Source: JAAYAY01 sp964563135 (GTDB taxonomy: Bacteria > Planctomycetota > Planctomycetia > Pirellulales > Thermoguttaceae). From it: a stretch of 64,000 nt of DNA. The position numbers and the translations under genes are program-made. The notes under the pieces are model-generated. The model ran no database searches. It was not told where the DNA came from and saw only the letters and a list, made by a program, of their open reading frames with translations. Every line of letters starts with the position of its first letter. Positions within the stretch are counted from its first letter, which is position 1. The stretch spans positions 13,907 through 77,906 of the forward strand of contig CAZLWV010000014.1 of NCBI GenBank assembly GCA_964563135.1. Direction: 5' to 3'. Of the stretch, positions 25,410 through 34,078 are shown in pieces.

Positions 25410-27704
25410 ATGGACGAAGCGCCTTCTCCCACAATCGACTCCCCAAGCCTCGGCGAGCAACTGGCCCGCAGGCTGTCCGAACAGCGGCAGCGTGCCGAGT
25501 CGTTTCTGGCCGTACACCGCGAGGAACTCGTCGACGCTCAGTCGCGCCTGCGCCAGCAGCTTCAAACGATTGCCGACCAGCTCGCCCGCAACGAACAGGA
25601 GATCGCCAGCGCCCGGGCACGGCTGGACCAGAGGACGGAGGAACTCCGCAAGCAGAGCGAGGAACTGGCCAACGGCAGGGCCGAACTCGACGCGCGCAGC
25701 GAGAGCTGGAAGACAGCCCATCAGGAAGCGATCGAGCACTACCAGTCGCTGCTGGAGCAGCTCCGGACCGAGCGAACCGACCTGGACGCTCGCTGCCGCG
25801 ATCTCCAGCAGCAGCAGGGCCGGCTGGAACAAGCCCAGCGAGATCTCCGCACCGAGTCCCAGCAGACCTCCCACGAGCGCCAGGAACTGGAGACCGAACG
25901 AGAGTCTCTGGCCCAGTTGCGTGGGCGACTCGAAACCCGCACCGCCGAACTCGACGATCTGGACCGGTCCCTGGCCGAGAAACGGCTGCAGACGGACATC
26001 CAACGCCGAAAAATCGCGGAGGAACTGCGGGCCCAGCGAGCAGCCCAACTCAAGGAAATCCAGCGGCAGCGGGCGGAACTCGAAAGTCACGATGCCGGCG
26101 AAACCGGGCGGCTCCAGCGGCAGCTCGAAGGCGTTGAGCAGCAGCGGGATTCTCTCCAGGCGGAACTGGAGAAACTCAGCCAGCAGCACCGGGACCAGAC
26201 CTCCAGGCTCGCCGAACACGATCGCGTGGTCGACGACCTCCAGGCCCGGCTCGCCGACGCCGCGTCCCGCCTTGAGGCCCACGGCGCGGAACTCGAAACG
26301 TCCCGCAGCCGCCAGATCGATCTTGCCGGGCAACTCGAGGAGGCCCGCCAGAAGGAAGCCGAGGCCGTTTCCCAAATCGAGACTCTGCGGTCCCGCCACG
26401 CGGAATTGCTTCCCCAACGCGATGCGCTGAGTGCCCGGGTTGCCGAACTGGAGCACCAGATCCAGGTTGCCACCGAACACCAGGCCCCGCTGCTCCAGCA
26501 GATCGAAGCGTCCTCGCGACGCCAGGCTGAACTCTCGGCCGAACTCGACGAGGCCCGAAGCCAGGCCGGCCAGTGGGAAACGCAGCTCACCGCGTCCCGC
26601 CAGCGCCAGGCGGAACTGGCCAAGGAGCTCGAAACGCTCCGCGGCGAGGCCGCCGAACGATCCGCCCAGCTCGAGGCCGCTCGGGAAACCGAAAACGCCC
26701 TCCGCCAGAATGCCGCCGCCGCCAGCGCCCGGCTGGTGGATCTGGCCGCTAAGCTGGAAACGTCGGAGCAGGTCGAGGCGGAAACACGGGCGCGACTGGA
26801 CGCCCTCAGCCAGCAGCACGAGCAGCTCAAGGCCCGGCTCGACGAGACCTATCGCCGCGAGACGGAACTGAACGACCAGATCGTGTCGCTCCGGCGACGT
26901 TGCGACGACCTCGAGGCGGCTCCGGCCGGTTCCGATGGGGCCGTTGAGTCGGCCCAGTTCGAGGCCGTGCGGACCGAACGCGATCGGTTGGCCGCCGAAC
27001 TCGACGAACTCCGCAGCCACGCGAGCCGGCTCGAACAACGCCTTGAATCATCCGGCAGCGAAAGCGGCGACGACTCGGAGGTCCGCCGCCTCTACGAAAT
27101 GGCCATGGACGACGTCCGCGAGATGAAGAAGCAAATCTCCGACCTCCAGCAGGAGCTCGAACAGGCCAGAAAGTCGGGCGGAAAATCGTCCGGGCAGGCC
27201 GTCGACAGCGGCCCTCTCGACTGGGAAACCCAAAAGGCGCGGATTCTGGCTGCCCTCGAGAGCGAGGATGGAGGTGGAGACGATCCGCAAGCCCAGGAGG
27301 AACGCCTCAAGATCCAGCAGGTCATCCAGAAGACCGACAGCATCGTGGCCGACAAGGAGGCCGAGATCCAGGAACTGCAGCGGCTCCTGCAAAACCAGAG
27401 CAACAGCCTCGGGTCGGTGGCCGTCGGTGCCGCAGCCCTTGGAGAGATGTTCGACAAGGACGAGATCATTCGCGAGGAACGGGAGAATCTCAAGCAGCTC
27501 CAGCAGCAGTGGGAAGAGAAACTCCGCAAGGCCGAAATCGACCTGTCGGTCGAACGTGCCAAGATCGCTCGCGAACGAGCCGAACTGGAAGAACGCCTCC
27601 GCGCCGCCGGTGGACGCGTCGACGCGTCGGACGACGGTGAACGCTCGGGCAAAGCCGGCGGCCGCTGGCTGGCCCGGTTGGGTCTCAAGGATGAGAATGG
27701 GTAA
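25410..27704 (+). CDS. long coiled-coil protein of unknown function
   Basis: A 764-aa protein (MDEAPSPTIDSPSLGEQLAR...) composed almost entirely of heptad-like Glu/Gln/Leu/Arg/Ala sequence from residue about 15 to 700. It resembles the arms of SMC or tropomyosin-like proteins but has no ATPase head. A break near residue 620 (SGGKSSGQAVDSGPLDWETQ) precedes a more conserved C-terminal block (ILAALESEDG, IQQVIQKTDSIVADKEAEIQ, GRWLARLGLKDENG). There is no signal peptide or membrane segment, so it is likely cytoplasmic and structural or scaffolding. Coiled coils draw false database hits, so no function is given. A sigma70-like promoter stands 103 bp upstream. Confidence 0.75.
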   Translation: MDEAPSPTIDSPSLGEQLARRLSEQRQRAESFLAVHREELVDAQSRLRQQLQTIADQLARNEQEIASARARLDQRTEELRKQSEELANGRAELDARSESWKTAHQEAIEHYQSLLEQLRTERTDLDARCRDLQQQQGRLEQAQRDLRTESQQTSHERQELETERESLAQLRGRLETRTAELDDLDRSLAEKRLQTDIQRRKIAEELRAQRAAQLKEIQRQRAELESHDAGETGRLQRQLEGVEQQRDSLQAELEKLSQQHRDQTSRLAEHDRVVDDLQARLADAASRLEAHGAELETSRSRQIDLAGQLEEARQKEAEAVSQIETLRSRHAELLPQRDALSARVAELEHQIQVATEHQAPLLQQIEASSRRQAELSAELDEARSQAGQWETQLTASRQRQAELAKELETLRGEAAERSAQLEAARETENALRQNAAAASARLVDLAAKLETSEQVEAETRARLDALSQQHEQLKARLDETYRRETELNDQIVSLRRRCDDLEAAPAGSDGAVESAQFEAVRTERDRLAAELDELRSHASRLEQRLESSGSESGDDSEVRRLYEMAMDDVREMKKQISDLQQELEQARKSGGKSSGQAVDSGPLDWETQKARILAALESEDGGGDDPQAQEERLKIQQVIQKTDSIVADKEAEIQELQRLLQNQSNSLGSVAVGAAALGEMFDKDEIIREERENLKQLQQQWEEKLRKAEIDLSVERAKIARERAELEERLRAAGGRVDASDDGERSGKAGGRWLARLGLKDENG

Positions 27705-27777
27705 GCGCAGGCACCCGTCCCTGTTCACCCCGCGGGCCAACATCGACTCAGCCCTGCATGGATCGCAAGAAGAAGGC

Positions 27778-27797
27778 AACCGCTGGGAAAGCGGTTT
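27778..27797. terminator. hairpin between convergent genes
   Basis: AACCGCT (27778-27784) pairs with AGCGGTT (27790-27796) over a 5-nt loop. It lies between the stops of the coiled-coil gene (27704) and the RTX gene (27915). A short TTT follows on the plus strand, so it could end plus-strand transcription. Confidence 0.4.
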
Positions 27798-27914
27798 CTG
27801 GGGAAGGAGCGCACCGGAGTGTTCCGCAATCAACAACCAGACCAACAGTCGCGGCGCGGAATACGGCACTGCCTTCAGACATCTTTTCGCGGGGCCGGAA
27901 GCGGCGCTGCATCC

Positions 27915-29570
27915 TTACCCGCCGAAGCCGGTGAAGAAATCGTCGACCGCCGCCTGCTTGGCCAGCAGGAGGCTTGAGGGTTCGTCGGGCGCCGCCCACC
28001 GGTAGTAGCCGAAATAGTACTCCCAGTTGGTGCTCCAGTCTTCCTGGGCGCTGCCCTCTCCGTACTGGCGGGCGTAATCCGCCTCGCTCGTCGACTCATC
28101 GTACAGCCTCGCAAAGCCGTTCCAGCCCGCGTTTCCTTCCAGGGTGGAATCCCAGCAGTGGCCGAACTCGTGGACGATCGTTGCCTTGAACTGCTCGTCC
28201 GTGAGCGTGCTCTTCACGTAGATCTCCCGCTGGTATCCGTCAAAGTAGTTCAAACCGGCCGTCGACGCCCCGAGACTGATCGACTGGGCCAAGTAGAGAT
28301 AGACCGGACTTGACGAGAGCGAGTCGGCCAGGATCCGGGCGCTGCCGGCGGCCGCCTGCATCTGCGCCAGGGCCTGATCGCATTTCTCGATGATCGCATC
28401 GGTCCAGTTGGCCGGAGTTCCCGTGTAGGTACCCACCGCGTCGACAAACACCAGTTCCGCGTCCAGACCATCCACGTCGCTGGCCGTGTCGTCGCCGTGA
28501 ACCAGGAACCGATCGCTCCCGAGGCCGCCAGTGAGGGAGTCGACCTCGGTGCCGCCGCCGAACATCCCGTCGTTGCCCGCCTCGCCGAAAATCTGCTCGG
28601 CGCCGTCTCCCCCGTAAAGGGTATCGGCTCCCTCGCCGCCAAATAGCCGGTCGTCGCCGGCCTGGCCGAGCAACGTGTCGTCGTCTTCGTTCCCCTGAAT
28701 CACATCGTTGCCATCGCCGCCGGCGAGCTCGTCCGTGCCCGGTCCGCCGTAGACTCCGTCGTTTCCTTGACCCCCGTCCATCACGTCGTCGCCACGCCCG
28801 CCGAACAGCCGATCGAGACCTCCTTCTCCAAAGACAGCGTCGTTCTCGCCTCCGCCATAGAGTGCGTCATCCCCATCGCCCCCATAGATCGTGTCATCCG
28901 CGTTGTGTCCGAAAACCAGGTCGCTCCCGGCACCGCCGTGGAGCAAGTCGTAACCGGTCTGGCCGTACACTAGATCCGCCCCCGTCCCGGCGTCCACCGT
29001 GTCGTCGCCGGCGCCACCGTAGATCACGTCGTCGCCCGCCTCACCGTAGATCAGATCGAAACCGGCCTGCCCCTTGAGCAGGTCGTTGCCGTCTCCACCG
29101 TAAATGGTGTCGTTGCCTCCGCCGGCCTGGACCACGTCCCGGCTGCCGTATCCATAGATCAGGTCGTTGTCGTTCCCACCGAAGATGCGATCGTAGGCCG
29201 CCCCGCCGATGAGTGTATCCTCGCCGGCGTTTCCGAGGATCACCGAAAAGATTCCGGCATCGTTCCGGAAGTAGTCGTCGCCCTCCTCCAAGCGGCATAC
29301 GATTTTGCGAATCGACGCCGCCTCGAAGTGGTAGGATGTCCCCTCGTCGGATCCGTCGGCGGCGTCCGAGATGGTTACCGACACCATCGCGACTCCCTCC
29401 TCCAGGTAGCTTCCTGCCACAACGCGATCGGCGCCGCTGGTCCCATAGATTCGCAGAACGTCCAGTTCCACCGCCGGAGCGACCGAAAGCAGTTCGCGCC
29501 GCTCCAACGATTCCACCTGCAGTTGACACTCGCCCGACGATTTCGACCTGGTGCTGGCTCGCAACGACAT
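27915..29570 (-). CDS. RTX calcium-binding protein with C-terminal HEFGH zincin motif
   Basis: A 551-aa protein. The N-terminus carries QVESLERRELLSV, the LEPR-XLL-like motif found on exported planctomycete giant proteins. Residues about 110-360 are around 15 RTX-type nonapeptide repeats (GGxGxDxUx: YGGDGNDLLKGQAGFDLIYG, GGAGDDTVDAGTGADLVYGQ), a calcium-dependent beta-roll. Residues about 370-551 are a separate domain with TIVHEFGHCWDSTLEGN; HEFGH at residues 467-471 is a zinc-metallopeptidase motif. The likely product is a secreted or surface protein with peptidase or adhesin function. Activity is inferred only; the downstream zinc ligand cannot be assigned with certainty. Confidence 0.85.
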   Translation of the reverse strand: MSLRASTRSKSSGECQLQVESLERRELLSVAPAVELDVLRIYGTSGADRVVAGSYLEEGVAMVSVTISDAADGSDEGTSYHFEAASIRKIVCRLEEGDDYFRNDAGIFSVILGNAGEDTLIGGAAYDRIFGGNDNDLIYGYGSRDVVQAGGGNDTIYGGDGNDLLKGQAGFDLIYGEAGDDVIYGGAGDDTVDAGTGADLVYGQTGYDLLHGGAGSDLVFGHNADDTIYGGDGDDALYGGGENDAVFGEGGLDRLFGGRGDDVMDGGQGNDGVYGGPGTDELAGGDGNDVIQGNEDDDTLLGQAGDDRLFGGEGADTLYGGDGAEQIFGEAGNDGMFGGGTEVDSLTGGLGSDRFLVHGDDTASDVDGLDAELVFVDAVGTYTGTPANWTDAIIEKCDQALAQMQAAAGSARILADSLSSSPVYLYLAQSISLGASTAGLNYFDGYQREIYVKSTLTDEQFKATIVHEFGHCWDSTLEGNAGWNGFARLYDESTSEADYARQYGEGSAQEDWSTNWEYYFGYYRWAAPDEPSSLLLAKQAAVDDFFTGFGG

Positions 29571-30069
29571 GGATGCTCAGACGGAGTAAGAGAGGGCCTG
29601 CTGCGTCCTGCCACCGGGGCGGGGACCACTTCAAACCTAGAATGCGTCCTGGCCGGGGGCAAAAGCCTCCAGCAACCGCTGCGATTCGGCCGGCACGGCC
29701 TTGTTGCGTCTCGGAAACACGCCTTGAGCACTCGGCGCCAGACAACGCCCCGGCACCGCATGGGGGGGCGGCAACCCCTGTCGCCGGAACAAAACACGCC
29801 CGGTACGCTCAACCAACCGCGGTGGTCTTCCGGCAACAGCCCCTCCAGCCCCTACAATCGCTGCGAAGCTGCCGCCCTGGAGCCGCAGTCCTGCGCGGGC
29901 TGCGTTCTGTACGCGCTCTGAGGAGTTTTGGAGGGGAGGGCAAGCTATTCCGATCAGGGAAAGCTTGCAACCACTTTGGAGGCATGAGAGAATGCAGGTT
30001 ACGGCACTATTGGGCCGTTTCCCTTGCTCATCTCTGCAGGCTTACGCCGATCCAAGGAGCTCCACGAAA
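29571..30069. other. divergent intergenic region, nothing recognised
   Basis: This is 499 bp between the minus-strand RTX gene and the plus-strand HlyD-type gene. No open frame looks like protein. A GGAGGCATGAGAGAATGCAG stretch (29980-29999) resembles a ribosome site with an ATG, but its frame gives no signal peptide. The -35/-10 elements of either gene are not clear. Confidence 0.35.
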
Positions 30070-31719
30070 ATGAGACAGTTCGCGTACTTTCTTGCCGTCT
30101 GGTTGCTGCTTTCGCTTGCAGCTCCGAGCGTCTGGGCTGCCGAGGAGCCTGCCAAAGAGGCCGCCAAGAAGCCGGCCGCCCAGAAGAAGGCCGACTCCAA
30201 GCCGAAGGCCCCAGCCGCCCAGAAGGCTCCCAAGAAGGAGGAGACCAGCCAGGAGGCAGAGCCCGCCAAGCCTGCCGAAACGGAGCCGGCTGGGAAACCC
30301 GAGGCCAAGCCCGCCGAGACGAAGCCCGAAGCCAAACCCGAGACCCCCAAGCCGGCAACCTGCACCGTCAAGGCCGACATGCTCAAGATCGATCTGGAAC
30401 TCGAGGGCGTCTTCGTGGCCCAGGCCATGACCGGAGTGGAGCTTCGCCCCGAGATCTGGTCGAACTTCAAAGTCATCAAGGCGGTCGAGCATGGCGAGCA
30501 GGTCGAAAAGGGCGACACCCTGGTCGAGTTCGAGACCGACAAGATCGATGAGGCGATTGCCGACCAGGAAATGGCCCAGGAGTTGGCCGAACTCTCCCTG
30601 AAGCAGGCCGAACTGGGGCTGAAGCTTCTCGAGACCACCACTCCCATCGACCTGAAAATGATCGAACGGCAGAAGAAGATGACCGCCGAGGACCTGGAGC
30701 GGTTCCTGAAGATCGACGTGGAACTGACCAAGAAAAGCGCCCAGAGCAGCCTCAGGTCGTCCGAGCAGTCGCTCGAGTACCAGATGGAAGAACTCGAGCA
30801 GCTTGAGAAGATGTACAAGGCCGACGACCTGACCGAAGAGACGGAGGAGATCATTCTCAAGCGGCAGCGCAACGCCGTGGAACGGGCGAAGTTCTATCTC
30901 GAACTGGCCAAGAACAGCTACGACGAGACCGTCAACGTCTTTCTGCCTCGCGATAAGGAAAGCATGCAGGTTTCGGCGGAGTTGCACCAGCTCACCATGG
31001 ATCGGATGAAGGCCACCCTTCCCATCGACCTGGAACGCGAGCAGATCGGCCTCCAGAAGCTGCGCATGCAGCAGAAACGCGACCTGGAATCGTTTGCCAA
31101 ACTCAAGGAAGATCGCAAACTGATGACGATTACGGCCCCGGCTTCCGGCATCGTCTACTACGGCAAGTGCGTGCGCGGCAAGTGGAGCGGCGCGTCGAGC
31201 GTGGCCGAGAAGCTCCTGCCCGGCGCCGTTGCCTCGTCCGGTCCGCTGATGACCATCGTGGGCTCGCGACCGATGGAGATCCTCGCCACGGTTTCCGAAT
31301 CGGACCTCCACTGGGTCAAGAAAGGAATGAAGGCCACAGTGAAGCCCACGGCCCTGCCCGACGTGCGGACCACCGCGACGATCGCCGAGATCGATCAGAT
31401 CCTCGGGGTCGACAACAACTACTCGGCCAGGTTCCGGGTGGTGCTGGCGGACGACACGGATCTGATCATGCCGGGTATGAAGTGCAAGGTCAAACTGGTC
31501 CCCTATCTGAAGAAGCGAACGCTCCTGGTCCCGGCCAAGGCCGTCAAGGCCGACAAGCTCGACGACACCCGCAACTACGTCCAACTCGTGGGCGACAACG
31601 GAAAGCCGGTCCGACAGGAAGTGACGATCGGCAAGAAGAAGGACGAAATGGTCGAGATTCTCGACGGCCTGGCCAAAGGCGACAAGATCCTCGCCGAGTA
31701 TCCGAACGACAAGGATTGA
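30070..31719 (+). CDS. HlyD/RND-type periplasmic adaptor protein
   Basis: A 549-aa protein starting with a signal peptide (MRQFAYFLAVWLLLSLAAPS). A Lys/Ala/Pro/Glu-rich low-complexity linker occupies residues 23-95, then the adaptor body. The first half of a lipoyl-like domain is EIWSNFKVIKAVEHGEQVEK followed by GDTLVEFETDKIDEAI. A long helical hairpin spans about 165-340, and the second lipoyl half reads MTITAPASGIVYYGKCVRGK. Beta-barrel and membrane-proximal domains follow (MEILATVSESDLHWVKKGMK; MPGMKCKVKLVPYLKKRTLL; VEILDGLAKGDKIL). Such proteins link inner-membrane transporters to outer-membrane exits, but no transporter gene is adjacent. The next gene starts 7 bp later, indicating an operon. 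Confidence 0.85.
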   Translation: MRQFAYFLAVWLLLSLAAPSVWAAEEPAKEAAKKPAAQKKADSKPKAPAAQKAPKKEETSQEAEPAKPAETEPAGKPEAKPAETKPEAKPETPKPATCTVKADMLKIDLELEGVFVAQAMTGVELRPEIWSNFKVIKAVEHGEQVEKGDTLVEFETDKIDEAIADQEMAQELAELSLKQAELGLKLLETTTPIDLKMIERQKKMTAEDLERFLKIDVELTKKSAQSSLRSSEQSLEYQMEELEQLEKMYKADDLTEETEEIILKRQRNAVERAKFYLELAKNSYDETVNVFLPRDKESMQVSAELHQLTMDRMKATLPIDLEREQIGLQKLRMQQKRDLESFAKLKEDRKLMTITAPASGIVYYGKCVRGKWSGASSVAEKLLPGAVASSGPLMTIVGSRPMEILATVSESDLHWVKKGMKATVKPTALPDVRTTATIAEIDQILGVDNNYSARFRVVLADDTDLIMPGMKCKVKLVPYLKKRTLLVPAKAVKADKLDDTRNYVQLVGDNGKPVRQEVTIGKKKDEMVEILDGLAKGDKILAEYPNDKD

Positions 31720-31726
31720 GTGTCGC

Positions 31727-32950
31727 ATGAATGACTCCCCAGCGAGCTGCCGTCGCCGCCTGCTGGCAGCGATAGGCCTGTGGATCGGCCTCGCGGCCGC
31801 CGCCATCGGTGCGGACGAGACGCCCAAGGTGTCTCCTCTGGCAACCGAAGGTCCCAAGCCGAAGCCCGTTGCGCCCGTCGCCGGCGACGCCATCGAAGCC
31901 TCGATCAATCGGGGGCTCGAGTTTCTCGTCAGACGCCAGAACCCGGGCGGCTCCTGGGGCTCGGCCCGCAACACGAAGGGCCTGAACATCTACGCCCCCG
32001 TCCCCGGCGCCCACCACGCGTTCCGCGCCGCCGTCACGGCCATGTGCATCTCGGCGATCATCGATTCCGGAACCAGCGATCCGGCCGCGCTGGCCGCCCT
32101 TGAAAAAGGCGAGGCCTGGCTGCTGGAGTACCTGCCGCACGTCCGCCGCGCCGACCCCGAGGCGATCTACAATTCCTGGTGCCACGCCTACGCGATTGAG
32201 GCCCTCGTCCGCATGCACGGCCGGCTCCCCGACGACAAGAAACGCCAGGCCCGGATCGTCGAGCTGATCGAGAGCCAGGTCGACCTTCTTTCGCGCTATG
32301 AGTGCGTCGACGGAGGATGGTGCTACTACGACCTCGACTACCACACCAAACAGCCCGGCGGATCTTCCATCAGCTTCGTCACCGCCACCGTGCTCGTCGC
32401 CTTCCACCAGGCCCGCACGATCGGCGTGGAGATCCCCGAGCGGTTGATCGCGCGTGGAATGGATTCCATCCGCCGGCAGCGCAACCCCGATTTCGCCTAC
32501 TGCTACGGCGAGTACCTCAAGTATCGCCCCCGCTACGACATCAACCGTCCCGGCGGGAGCCTCGGCCGTTCCCAGGCCTGCAATATCGCCATGCGCTACT
32601 GGGGCGACGAGCTGGTCACCGACGAGATCCTGAGCAACTGGCTCGACCGCCTGTTCGCCAGGAATCTCTGGCTCGATATCGGGCGCAAACGGCCGATCCC
32701 CCATGAGTCCTGGTTCGCCGTGGCCGGCTACTTCTATTACTACGGCCACTACTACGCCGCGCTCTGCATCCAGCAGCTCCCCGCCGAGCAGCAAGGGCCC
32801 CACATGGACCAGCTTGCCACGATCCTGCTGGCCCATCAGGAGAGCGACGGTTGCTGGTGGGACTACCCCTTCTACGACTACCACCAGCAGTACGGAACCG
32901 CTTTCGCGGTTATGACACTTGCGCGATGCCGGAAGGCGGAGGCCAGGTAG
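31727..32950 (+). CDS. exported prenyltransferase/terpene-cyclase-fold (alpha/alpha toroid) protein
   Basis: A 407-aa protein with an N-terminal export signal (RRRLLAAIGLWIGLAAAAIG). Toroid-type repeats follow: INRGLEFLVRRQNPGGSWG, YEC-VDGGWCYYDLDYHTKQP and LLAHQESDGCWWDYPFYDYH, each with the QxxxGxW-like pattern of squalene cyclases and prenyltransferase beta subunits. The catalytic DxDD of hopene cyclases is not seen, so it is unlikely to be a working triterpene cyclase. Similar exported planctomycete proteins are annotated as prenyltransferase/squalene oxidase repeat-containing. It is coupled 7 bp behind the HlyD-type adaptor. Its last 41 bp overlap the convergent glycosyltransferase gene. 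Confidence 0.82.
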   Translation: MNDSPASCRRRLLAAIGLWIGLAAAAIGADETPKVSPLATEGPKPKPVAPVAGDAIEASINRGLEFLVRRQNPGGSWGSARNTKGLNIYAPVPGAHHAFRAAVTAMCISAIIDSGTSDPAALAALEKGEAWLLEYLPHVRRADPEAIYNSWCHAYAIEALVRMHGRLPDDKKRQARIVELIESQVDLLSRYECVDGGWCYYDLDYHTKQPGGSSISFVTATVLVAFHQARTIGVEIPERLIARGMDSIRRQRNPDFAYCYGEYLKYRPRYDINRPGGSLGRSQACNIAMRYWGDELVTDEILSNWLDRLFARNLWLDIGRKRPIPHESWFAVAGYFYYYGHYYAALCIQQLPAEQQGPHMDQLATILLAHQESDGCWWDYPFYDYHQQYGTAFAVMTLARCRKAEAR

Positions 32951-34022
32951 GTGTAGCCCCTGAAACCGAGGCCGGTTTCGCCGTGTCCCCTTCCTGGACG
33001 ATGCGGAGATTCGCCTCCACCACCTCTTCCACGGAGATCCTGCACATTTGCCGGTGTATCTCGTCCGTCGAGATACGCCATCGCGGGCGCGGCTGAGGCG
33101 GGGCCTGCAGAATCGTGTTGTGCACTCCCATCGGGGCCCATTTCGCGGGGCACTGGCACAGTTCAGAACTGAACAGGGCCACCACCGGAGTTCCCTGCAC
33201 GCTCGCCAGATGCATCGGACCGGTGTTCGAGACCGTCAGCACATCGACCATCGACAAGGCGGCGCAGAGCTCGCCCAGGTTGAAGTCGCGGTAGAAAGCC
33301 ACGCGGTCGACCAGCCCCACCGGCATCCCCTCCTCCAACTGGCCCAGGAGGCCCTCTTCACCCGGTCCGCCGGTCACCATCACGCTCCCGCGGGCGGCCA
33401 GCTTCACGATCAGGTGAAGATACCGCTCGGGCGGCCAGTTCCAGGCGCTGTGGTAGTTGCCGGGATGGACGCCGAACAGGGGCCGGTCGGGCCCCAGATC
33501 CTCCTGGACCCGCGCACCGATTCTCGCCACCGTTGCGGCATCCGGCACCAGCCGAGGTGCGGATAACTGGATTGAGGGGTCCGATCGCAGCCTGCGCAGG
33601 AATGCCAGGGCGAATTCCGATTCGTGGACGGGAGGATGGCTCCGCCGCAACGTCACGTGGCGGTTGCCCAGCAGCCGTCCGGCAAGGCGGCGCGACCAGG
33701 TAACCCGAATCGGAATTCCGGCCAGCCAGACGGCCAGATAAGTGCGCGTGCCGGGATTGATCACCACCGCCGCATCAAACCGTTCGCTGCGAAGCCGTCG
33801 TGCCAGCTCCCAGGCCGAAGAGCCGCGATCGTCGGCCAGCACCCGATCCATGTGCGGGCTGCCGTGCAGAAGAGGCTGCGTCCGCTGGCCGGCCAGTACG
33901 GTGATGTGGCTGGAAGGAAATGCCTTGCGGGCATACTCGAGCGCCGGCAGAGTGAGCACCAGATCGCCCACGCGGTCGTTGCGAACGATCAGCAGCCGGG
34001 ACGGTTCAGGAACTGATTTCAT
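32910..34022 (-). CDS. glycosyltransferase family 9 (heptosyltransferase-like)
   Basis: A 370-aa protein from the ATG giving MKSVPEPSRLLIVRNDRVGD. It has the GT9 pattern: RNDRVGDLVLTLPALEYARK at the N-terminus, DAAVVINPGTRTYLAVWLAG, FGVHPGNYHSAWNWPPERYL, MVTGGPGEEGLL, and the nucleotide-sugar end VSNTGPMHLASVQGTPVVALF. GT9 enzymes add heptose or related sugars to lipopolysaccharide core. A longer in-frame start (34172) would read through a region without homology. It ends within the convergent toroid gene (41-bp overlap) and lies 56 bp downstream of another glycosyltransferase, forming a surface-glycan pair. Confidence 0.9.
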   Translation of the reverse strand: MKSVPEPSRLLIVRNDRVGDLVLTLPALEYARKAFPSSHITVLAGQRTQPLLHGSPHMDRVLADDRGSSAWELARRLRSERFDAAVVINPGTRTYLAVWLAGIPIRVTWSRRLAGRLLGNRHVTLRRSHPPVHESEFALAFLRRLRSDPSIQLSAPRLVPDAATVARIGARVQEDLGPDRPLFGVHPGNYHSAWNWPPERYLHLIVKLAARGSVMVTGGPGEEGLLGQLEEGMPVGLVDRVAFYRDFNLGELCAALSMVDVLTVSNTGPMHLASVQGTPVVALFSSELCQCPAKWAPMGVHNTILQAPPQPRPRWRISTDEIHRQMCRISVEEVVEANLRIVQEGDTAKPASVSGATPTWPPPSGIAQVS

Positions 34023-34078
34023 AACACACTCAACAAGATGGCAGTTCACGGCCTTTTTCCGCCGGGCCACCGGCTGGT

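Noticed and set aside
25260..27038. 592-codon minus-strand open frame rich in Leu/Phe/Gly
   Set aside because: Antisense of coiled-coil codons (GAG/CAG/CTG) gives Leu/Phe repeats; it is not a membrane or leucine-rich-repeat protein.
30028..31989. 653-codon minus-strand open frame
   Set aside because: Antisense to the HlyD-type gene; its Gly/Leu-rich end is the reverse of the Lys/Ala/Pro linker.
31727..32950. Squalene-hopene cyclase
   Set aside because: The toroid repeats are present, but no DxDD catalytic motif is seen, the protein is exported and it is too short.
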